From Desulfovibrio sp. (GTDB taxonomy: Bacteria; Desulfobacterota; Desulfovibrionia; Desulfovibrionales; Desulfovibrionaceae): a stretch of 6,090 nucleotides of DNA. A model generated the notes under the pieces. It was not told the origin of the DNA, searched no databases, and saw only the letters and a program-made list of their open reading frames with translations. The stretch is taken from contig JAIWOE010000209.1 of assembly GCA_020217165.1 (NCBI GenBank), positions 1 through 6,090 of the forward strand. The letters run 5' to 3'. This document shows, one piece after another, positions 1-5,228 of the stretch. How positions within the stretch are numbered: the stretch's first letter is position 1; every line of letters starts with the position of its first letter. A program made the position numbers and the translations under genes.

Positions 1-1436
1 TCAAGGAGGGGATTTACAGCGTGGGCAGTGTGCATGTGGGCCTTTCTAAGGAGCATATCGATCAGATCGTGGGCAAGCTGCGCATGGCCTTTCTGGGGTT
101 CATCGCCGGCATTTTCCTGATCATGACCTTTATTTCGGAGCGCCTGTCCCGGCACATCACCCGGCCCATCCACCAGCTCATTCGCATGAGTCAAGAAATC
201 AGCCGGGACAACCTGGACGTGCGCATGGAGTTCGGCGGCCGTGTGGGGGACGAGGTGATCCAGCTGGCCAATGCCTTCGAGGACATGGTTAAGCACATCA
301 AGGAATACCGCACGGAGCTGCGACGCTCCCAGCAGAAGTACCGCTCCCTGTTCCATTCGGGGCCGGACCCCATTTTTGTATTGGATTGTGAGACGCTGAC
401 CGTGCTGGACGCCAACCCCATCGCTCTGGAAACCTACGGCTACAGCAAGATCGAGTTGCAGGGAGTCTCCTTTCGGGATTTGTCCCCCGAATTCGTGGAT
501 GCCTGTCACCCGGCGTTTTCCGTGGATGACAAGGACTCCCAGGCCGGTTGCATGTTCCTGCCCAAGGTCATCAATTACAAGCGAAGCGGCGAGGCCTTTT
601 ATGTGAACATCCACGCCTGCGCCACCACCTACGAGGAGAAGCCGGCCATCATCGTGTCCACCAACGACATCCAGGACATGATCGAGAAGGATGCCCAGCT
701 CATCCAGGCCAGCAAAATGAAAAGTCTGGGGGAAATGAGCGCCGGCATGGCCCACGAAATCAACCAGCCCCTCAACGCCATCAAGCTGGGCAGCGAGTAC
801 CTGCAGCTCATCGCGGCCCGGGAGGGAGACATTCCCCGGGAGTCCTTGAAAAAAGTCACATCCGAAATCAGCCGGCAGGTGGACCGCGCCTCGGAAATCA
901 TCACCACCCTGCGGGAGTTCGGCCGCAAGGCGGACCTGACCAAGGAAAAGATGGAGATCACCAAGCCCATCAAGGGCGTGTTCAACATCCTGGGGCAGCA
1001 GCTGGCTCTGTCCAACATCGAGGTGGCCTTCAACCTTGCCCCGGACCTGCCCCGCATTCTGGCCCACAACAATCGGCTGGAACAGGTGTTGTTCAACCTG
1101 GTTACCAACGCCCGCGACGCCATCCTCTCCAAGGAGGCGGCCTGGATCAAGGAAGGCAAGGATGTGGAGCAGCTGGAGCGCGTCATCCGCATCACATCCT
1201 TTGCCCGCAATGGCCGTGTGGGGTTGCAGGTGTCAGACACGGGCACCGGCATTCCACAATCCGTTCTGGATAAAATTTTCGAGCCGTTTTATACTACCAA
1301 GGAGACGGGCAAGGGCATGGGGCTGGGCCTGGCCATCTCCTATGGCATCGTCAAGGACTACCAAGGTGACATCACGGTGGAGAGTGTGCCTGGCGAAGGC
1401 GCCACCTTTACCATGACCTTCCCCGCCGTCCCCTGA
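1..1436 (+). CDS. Membrane sensor histidine kinase, HAMP-PAS-HisKA-HATPase (5' partial)
   Basis: Autophosphorylating sensor kinase, expected to phosphorylate the response regulator encoded just downstream. The frame is open from base 3 to the first edge, so the start lies outside the window and the GTG at 21 is internal. Counting residues from base 3, the first ~25 look like the end of an extracytoplasmic sensor domain. A membrane helix follows (~28-45), then HAMP (~46-98, with TRPI) and a PAS domain (~112-228, with PIFVLD and ANPIALETYGYS). The HisKA domain has the H-box MAHEINQP with phosphoacceptor His251. The ATPase domain shows the N-box (NLVTNARDAI, Asn369), the G1 box (VSDTGTGIP, Asp412), the F-box (IFEPFYTTK) and the G2 box (GKGMGLGLAIS, from 436). 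All catalytic boxes look intact, so it should be active. The H-box resembles the DctB-like group of kinases. The stimulus cannot be read from this fragment. The stop is TGA, 32 bases before the next gene's preferred start. Confidence 0.95.
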   Translation, partial: KEGIYSVGSVHVGLSKEHIDQIVGKLRMAFLGFIAGIFLIMTFISERLSRHITRPIHQLIRMSQEISRDNLDVRMEFGGRVGDEVIQLANAFEDMVKHIKEYRTELRRSQQKYRSLFHSGPDPIFVLDCETLTVLDANPIALETYGYSKIELQGVSFRDLSPEFVDACHPAFSVDDKDSQAGCMFLPKVINYKRSGEAFYVNIHACATTYEEKPAIIVSTNDIQDMIEKDAQLIQASKMKSLGEMSAGMAHEINQPLNAIKLGSEYLQLIAAREGDIPRESLKKVTSEISRQVDRASEIITTLREFGRKADLTKEKMEITKPIKGVFNILGQQLALSNIEVAFNLAPDLPRILAHNNRLEQVLFNLVTNARDAILSKEAAWIKEGKDVEQLERVIRITSFARNGRVGLQVSDTGTGIPQSVLDKIFEPFYTTKETGKGMGLGLAISYGIVKDYQGDITVESVPGEGATFTMTFPAVP

Positions 1437-1455
1437 CGGTACACCCCCTGCCAAT

Positions 1456-1459
1456 GAGG
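1456..1459 (+). promoter_or_regulatory. Ribosome binding site favouring the 1469 start
   Basis: GAGG lies 9 bases before the ATG at 1469 and overlaps the alternative ATG at 1454. The alternative start is preceded by a C-rich stretch without any purine run, so this short site supports the downstream start. Confidence 0.45.
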
Positions 1460-1468
1460 CCTGTGCGC

Positions 1469-2188
1469 ATGAGAATCCTGCTCATCGATGATGAACGACC
1501 CACCCTGGACATGATGCAGCTGTTTCTGGAAGCGTACGGCTATGAAATCCTCACGGCCGAAAACGGTGAGGAGGGCGTGGCCATCTTCCAGCGGGAGCGG
1601 CCGGAGGTGGTCATCACGGACATCAAAATGCCGGGCATGGACGGCATTGAAGTGCTCACGCGGATCAAGGCCCTGGACCCCGCCACCGAGGTGGTGGTGG
1701 TCACCGGCCATGGGGACATGGACCTGGCCATCCAGGCCCTGAATCTTAACGCCGCGGACTTCATCAACAAACCCGTGCAGAAGGATGCCCTGGAGGCCGC
1801 CTTGCGCCGGGCGCAGGAACGCATCTCCCGGCACCTGGGCGCGGAAAACCGCATCACCATGGAAGACCGCGGCCGGGTCACGGTGCTAGAGATTCAAGGC
1901 AACATCACCTCGCGCTCCGAATCCATCCTCCAGGACGCCTACAACGCCCTCATTGCCTCGGAAAAACAACGGGTCATCCTCAAGCTGCAGGAGACGGCCA
2001 CTATCAACGGCGCGGGCATCGCCCTGCTGACCCAGCTGCTCATGGAGGGGGCCCGCAAGGGCATGAAGGCCGGCATCACGGGCATCTCCGACAATTTCAG
2101 GCGGGTGTTTGAGGTGGTGGGCGTCACCAGATTCGCCACGCTGTTTGAAAGCGAGGAAGAAGCCGTGGAGGCGTTGTCCCAGTTCTGA
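1469..2188 (+). CDS. Response regulator with receiver and STAS output domains
   Basis: A 239-residue response regulator, probably the partner of the upstream kinase. The receiver domain (1-~118) has the acidic pair Asp7/Asp8, phosphoacceptor Asp51 (ITDIKMPGMDG), Thr79 and Lys101 (NKP), and resembles NtrC-type receivers. No DNA-binding domain follows. Residues ~128-239 instead form a STAS (anti-sigma factor antagonist-like) fold: a beta start (VTVLEIQGNI), the central VILKLQETATINGAGIALL and a final RVFEVVGVTRF segment that matches SpoIIAA-type proteins. The SpoIIAA Asp-Ser-Ser-Gly phosphosite is Asn180-Gly181-Ala182-Gly183 here, so classical serine phosphorylation should not occur. Output is therefore probably a protein contact controlled by Asp51 phosphorylation (inference). 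I chose the ATG at 1469 because GAGG at 1456-1459 lies 9 bases upstream and the protein then begins MRILLIDDE, typical for receivers. The ATG at 1454 would add five residues and has no visible ribosome site. Confidence 0.94.
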   Translation: MRILLIDDERPTLDMMQLFLEAYGYEILTAENGEEGVAIFQRERPEVVITDIKMPGMDGIEVLTRIKALDPATEVVVVTGHGDMDLAIQALNLNAADFINKPVQKDALEAALRRAQERISRHLGAENRITMEDRGRVTVLEIQGNITSRSESILQDAYNALIASEKQRVILKLQETATINGAGIALLTQLLMEGARKGMKAGITGISDNFRRVFEVVGVTRFATLFESEEEAVEALSQF

Positions 2189-2208
2189 CCACCGGTATCT
2201 GCCGGGCC

Positions 2209-2220
2209 AAGGGGGAGAGG
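2209..2220 (+). promoter_or_regulatory. Ribosome binding site for a TTG start
   Basis: AAGGGGGAGAGG lies in the gap after the response regulator stop codon and directly before an in-frame TTG at 2223. The purine core at 2211-2217 is about 5 bases from the TTG. It is the only convincing ribosome site near the beginning of the GAF-rhodanese reading frame and decides its start. Confidence 0.6.
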
Positions 2221-2222
2221 CG

Positions 2223-4055
2223 TTGCCACATTCGTCGCGCCACGCACGTCGTGGGCCGGCGCCGGGGCTTGATACCCGGCCCGGCGACACTGGTGCCGCC
2301 TGCGAGTCGGCCGCCGCATCCTGTGGGTTTCGGCTGGACATTCTGGCCGAGGTGCAGCGCGAGCTGGCCGCCGCCCCGGGCTGGCCGCAATTTCTGGATG
2401 TGTTCCTGCTCTCCGCCATGGGCGCCGTAGGCGCGGCCACAGGCTTTTTGACGCTGAAAACCCGCGAGGCCGGTGCCGATGGCGTCATGTCTGCCGTGCG
2501 GGGCATGACGGCACCTGGCCTGGAAGCCATGGCGGCCTGCTTCAAACCCGCGCCCGCAGTCACCATGGGCACTGGCGCCCGCGTGCACCTGATCATGCGC
2601 GGCCCGCCGGGCAATGACCTGCGAGTTCCGGCCCGCACCCGGCTGGTGCTGGGGTTCCAGGTGCCTCCCCGCCCCGGGGATGAGGACGCCGCCCCCTGCG
2701 GCGGGTTGCTGGGGCTGGGCGAACCCCTGCGCGGAGGCGCCTACTCCGCAGAAGAGGAATGCTTCCTCTCCCACCTGCTGGATGTCTTTCTGCAGGCCAT
2801 GGAGACACGCCAGGCCATGGCGCGGGTGCAGGCCCTCAACGCCAGCATGGTGGCTGCCAACAAGTCCCTTTCCGCGGCCCTGCAGCAGGCCGCCGAGGCC
2901 CGCAAGGCCCTGGATCGCCGGCTGCTGCACCTGCATGCCCTGCACGACGCCGCCCTGGATTTTGCCGCCTGCCGCACCTGCGAGGAGTTGCGCCGGGCCT
3001 TTGCCCTCCTGGCCATGGGAGGCCTGCGGGCCACGGCCGCCGGGGTGCTCCTGCTGGACAGAACCGCCGGCACCGCGGACTGGAGCTGCGCCGGCCTGGA
3101 AGCCGCCCAGACCTGCGCCGGCCGCTCCCTGGACCTGCGGGACGCCGAGGCCATGGTCTATGCCGCCCTGAGCGCCTGCGGCTTCGAAGGCTTTCAGCAC
3201 GGCGCCTTCCTGCCGGTATCGGTCCTGCCCAGGGAACTGGACGCCGCCTGGCCGTTTCCGCCGCATCTGGCTGCGGTGTTCCGGGTGGACGACCGCCACC
3301 TGGGGCTGGCCCTGCTGGCGGCGCCCCTGCCAGCGTCTCCGGACGAAGACGCCCAGCAAGGAGCACTCATCCACGAGGATGCAGGCTCGGTGAACGGCGA
3401 CGGGGAAAGCGATTTGTTTGCCGATCTCGGCCGGCTCTTCCTGGTCTACTTCAAGAATGTCAGTTCCATGGAAACCATCACCGCCCTCAACCAGGACCTG
3501 GCGGCCCGCAACGATGCCCTGGCCCGGACCCTGGAGGAGCTCACCAGCAGCCGGTCCCGGGTGGCGGCCCTGGAACAGGCCTTTGCCGAGGTGCGCACCC
3601 GGCTGCTGGGGCATGCCCGCCGCCTGGCCAGCGCCACGGGGGTGGACGTGGCGGCCATTCTCCTGGTGGGGGCCCTGCTGGGGCTGCTGTTCAACATGGC
3701 CAACCCCTACGGCGTGGATCTGGTTCCCGCCGCATTTCATCCGCCGCACCCGGCGGTGCTGGAGGCCACGGCGGCCCGGGCCATGCTGGCCGAGGGCGAG
3801 GCCCTGCTCATTGATGCCCGTTTGCCAGAGCTGCACAAGCAGAACCCCCCTGCCGGGGCCGTGAACCTGCCTCCCACCCTGTTTGATTTCCTCTATGCCA
3901 TGCACCTGGGCCGGCGGGACCTGGACGCCCCCGTGCTGGTGACGGGCCGCACGGTGAGCCGGCATTACGATGTGGAAATAGCCCAGCGTCTCATGGCCCG
4001 GGGGCACGCGCGGGTGTACGTGGTGCAGGGGGCGCTGCCGGTGGCTGCGCCGTAA
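2223..4055 (+). CDS. GAF-GAF-coiled coil-membrane-rhodanese-like protein
   Basis: A 610-residue protein with no named homologue that I recognise. From the TTG start: a low-complexity head (~1-35), a GAF-like domain (~36-190, ending LLGLGEPLRGGAYSAEEECFL), a coiled-coil linker (~195-235), and a second GAF-like domain (~236-410) opening LHALHDAALDF with a CxxC pair (Cys250, Cys253). A second coiled coil (~415-465) is followed by one membrane helix (474-492) and a rhodanese-like domain (~511-608: EALLIDAR, AGAVNLPP, HARVYVVQGAL). The arginines before the helix suggest GAF domains in the cytoplasm and rhodanese outside. The catalytic loop reads VTGRTVSR around residue 574 with no cysteine, so sulfur transfer by the usual mechanism is not expected. 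The helix-plus-rhodanese tail resembles a stand-alone membrane rhodanese family I associate with Desulfovibrio-like bacteria. The open frame reaches back to an ATG at 2109, but that would overlap the regulator by 80 bases with atypical sequence. Position in the operon suggests a signalling or scaffold role (inference). Confidence 0.82.
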   Translation: MPHSSRHARRGPAPGLDTRPGDTGAACESAAASCGFRLDILAEVQRELAAAPGWPQFLDVFLLSAMGAVGAATGFLTLKTREAGADGVMSAVRGMTAPGLEAMAACFKPAPAVTMGTGARVHLIMRGPPGNDLRVPARTRLVLGFQVPPRPGDEDAAPCGGLLGLGEPLRGGAYSAEEECFLSHLLDVFLQAMETRQAMARVQALNASMVAANKSLSAALQQAAEARKALDRRLLHLHALHDAALDFAACRTCEELRRAFALLAMGGLRATAAGVLLLDRTAGTADWSCAGLEAAQTCAGRSLDLRDAEAMVYAALSACGFEGFQHGAFLPVSVLPRELDAAWPFPPHLAAVFRVDDRHLGLALLAAPLPASPDEDAQQGALIHEDAGSVNGDGESDLFADLGRLFLVYFKNVSSMETITALNQDLAARNDALARTLEELTSSRSRVAALEQAFAEVRTRLLGHARRLASATGVDVAAILLVGALLGLLFNMANPYGVDLVPAAFHPPHPAVLEATAARAMLAEGEALLIDARLPELHKQNPPAGAVNLPPTLFDFLYAMHLGRRDLDAPVLVTGRTVSRHYDVEIAQRLMARGHARVYVVQGALPVAAP

Positions 4056-4070
4056 GGTTCTGCCCTTACG
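4051..4070. terminator. Palindrome spanning both convergent stop codons, possible weak bidirectional terminator
   Basis: CGTAAGG (4051-4057) and CCTTACG (4064-4070) are perfect inverted repeats with a 6-base loop. The left arm contains the TAA of the + strand GAF-rhodanese gene (4053-4055). The right arm contains the complement of the TAA of the - strand transporter gene (4066-4068). The stem is only 7 bp and no T-run follows on either strand, so its efficiency as an intrinsic terminator is doubtful. Confidence 0.35.
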
Positions 4071-4938
4071 TGTGTCGGGAAGTGGCCGGGGGGGAGGACG
4101 AACGCTTGATGGTCACGGCCACGGCCGCCAGAATCAAGCCGCCCCCGGCATAGCCCAGCCAGCCAAACTGTTCGCCGAACATGGCATAGGCCAACCCTGC
4201 GGCGAAGACCGGTTCCAGGGTGGCCAGCACCGCCGCCCGGGTGGCGGGCATGTGGGCCAGCCCGATGTAATAGATGCGGTACGCGCCGTAGGTGGAAAGC
4301 ACAGCCAGGGCCGCACAGGCCGCCAGCCCGGTGGGGCCGGGCAGGCCATTGAAGGGCGAGAAACAGGCCATGGTGGCCAGCCCGGCCGGCATGGCATACA
4401 GGAACAGGGTGGATGTCTGGTACCGGCCCTCAAACAGCTTGCCGAAAATAAAGTACAACGCATAGGACAGGCCCGAGCCCAGCCCGAAAAGCAGGGCCGA
4501 CAGGCCAATGGTCGTGCTGGTGGTGTCTGCCCCAAAGCTTACCCCGGCCACGCCCAGGATGGTCAGGGCCACGGCCGCCAGGGTCCGCGGGGTCAGCAGT
4601 TCCCCCAGCAACAGCCGGGAGAGCAGGGCCACCCAGGCCGGGGCAGTGTACAACAGCACCGAAGCCAGGGCCGCACCGCCGGCTTCCACGGCGTTCATGT
4701 ACATGCCAAAGAGGCCGGCCACCCCGCATACGCCAAATCCCAGCACCAGCAGTAAATCCCGCCGGGCCACATGGGTGCGGCCACGCAGCACGGCCTCCCC
4801 GCCAAACAGCACCCAACCGAACAGAATGCGGAAAAAGGCGATTTCTGCCGGGTGCATGCCATCGGCCATGGCGAGCTTGGCCAGGGGGCCAATGCAGCCC
4901 CACAGCAGGGCGGCGATGATAATGCACAGTGCGGGCAT
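4066..4938 (-). CDS. DMT superfamily transporter, EamA family, ten membrane helices
   Basis: An integral inner-membrane protein of 290 residues, the usual length for the EamA/RhaT-type drug/metabolite transporter family. It has two tandem EamA repeats of five helices each. The first (~2-135) includes LLWGCIGPLAKLA, FFRILFGWVLF and LLYTAPAWVALLSRLLLGE. The second (~145-277) includes LSYALYFIFGKL and the characteristic ATLEPVFAAGLAYAMFGE. The C-terminus is a short polar tail (KRSSSPPATS). The substrate cannot be predicted; family members export or import amino acids, nucleosides and other small metabolites. The ATG at 4938 is the first standard start directly before helix 1. The frame stays open to 5190 but that upstream part is not transporter-like and overlaps the promoter region. 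No strong ribosome site precedes the ATG. The gene is convergent with the signalling operon and divergent from the lipoprotein gene, so it is probably monocistronic from the promoter at 5060-5088. Confidence 0.93.
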   Translation of the reverse strand: MPALCIIIAALLWGCIGPLAKLAMADGMHPAEIAFFRILFGWVLFGGEAVLRGRTHVARRDLLLVLGFGVCGVAGLFGMYMNAVEAGGAALASVLLYTAPAWVALLSRLLLGELLTPRTLAAVALTILGVAGVSFGADTTSTTIGLSALLFGLGSGLSYALYFIFGKLFEGRYQTSTLFLYAMPAGLATMACFSPFNGLPGPTGLAACAALAVLSTYGAYRIYYIGLAHMPATRAAVLATLEPVFAAGLAYAMFGEQFGWLGYAGGGLILAAVAVTIKRSSSPPATSRHT

Positions 4939-5037
4939 GGTGGAGGGGTGATGCCTTGTCTTGCCGCATCTTGCAAGGGGAAAGGCGGGTCGTATCCGCT
5001 GCCCGATGAAATCATCCGAAATGGGTATCCTCCGGAA

Positions 5038-5067
5038 TTGTGAATCATTCTTCGGGAGAATTATACT
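5038..5067 (+). promoter_or_regulatory. Sigma-70-like promoter towards the OmpA-like lipoprotein
   Basis: TTGTGA (5038-5043) and TATACT (5062-5067) are separated by 18 bases on the + strand. Transcription would begin near 5074 and give a leader of about 155 bases before the ATG at 5229. The -10 box overlaps the -10 box of the divergent transporter promoter (5060-5065), so the AT-rich core could simply look like a promoter in both directions. Confidence 0.4.
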
Positions 5068-5088
5068 GGGGCGCGTGCGCAGTGCAAA
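5060..5088 (-). promoter_or_regulatory. Sigma-70-like promoter for the DMT transporter
   Basis: Read on the - strand, TTTGCA (5083-5088) and a perfect TATAAT (5060-5065) are separated by 17 bases. The -35 box matches four of six consensus positions. Transcription would start near 5053 and give a leader of about 115 bases before the ATG at 4938. This is the best promoter match I found in the window. Confidence 0.55.
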
Positions 5089-5150
5089 AGATGCTTGCAG
5101 AAAATTCGCGGCCGTGGTGAGTATGGAAGTGTATATCCGCCAGCTGCTTG

Positions 5151-5168
5151 CCAGGGGTCCCCCCCTGG
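5151..5168 (+). other. GC-rich hairpin in the lipoprotein leader
   Basis: CCAGGGG (5151-5157) and CCCCTGG (5162-5168) can form a perfect 7-bp stem with a 4-base loop. No T-run follows, so it is not a classical terminator. It would lie in the predicted 5' leader of the OmpA-like gene, about 60 bases before its start, and could affect RNA stability or translation. Confidence 0.35.
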
Positions 5169-5215
5169 AGCGGGTCTGGAGGGCCGGCATTGGGGTGATG
5201 GCCGGAGGCGTGCAC

Positions 5216-5225
5216 GGAGGGAGGG
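5216..5225 (+). promoter_or_regulatory. Ribosome binding site of the OmpA-like lipoprotein
   Basis: GGAGGGAGGG lies directly before the ATG at 5229, with the first GGAGGG about 7 bases away. It selects this ATG over the in-frame ATGs at 5244 and 5247. Confidence 0.7.
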
Positions 5226-5228
5226 ATC

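Larger units (their letters stand above)
4939..5228. other. Divergent intergenic region with promoters and short dyads
   Basis: This 290-base region lies between the transporter and lipoprotein genes and shows no convincing gene. Besides the two promoters it holds CTTGCAAG (4970-4977), GATGA-aa-TCATC (5005-5016), GAATcATTC (5042-5050), ATTCT-N5-AGAAT (5047-5061) and TGCAA-N7-TTGCA (5083-5099). The last overlaps the transporter -35 box and could be an operator. Short dyads are common by chance, so only those touching promoter elements deserve weight. Confidence 0.5.

Noticed and set aside
548..1273. Open frames on both strands (548-1273 +, 629-1252 -) inside the histidine kinase
   Set aside because: The kinase frame has every catalytic box in order. 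The overlapping products are Pro/Arg/His- or Ser/Arg-rich shadows.
1437..1468. Possible terminator or promoter between kinase and regulator genes
   Set aside because: The gap is too short and shows no stem with a T-run and no -10/-35 pair; co-transcription is the simpler reading.
2124..4007. A 627-codon open frame on the - strand opposite the GAF-rhodanese gene
   Set aside because: Its product is a low-complexity run of Gly, Gln, His, Arg and Ala without any recognisable domain. The + strand product has clear GAF, membrane and rhodanese features. Long antisense frames are normal in GC-rich genes.
4072..4755. A + strand open frame over the transporter gene
   Set aside because: The product is a Gly/Gln/His-rich shadow, while the - strand frame encodes ten hydrophobic helices with EamA motifs.
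4939..5190. N-terminal extension of the transporter frame up to an ATG at 5190
   Set aside because: The extra residues are not membrane-like, cross the best promoter of the region and do not fit the usual length of the family.
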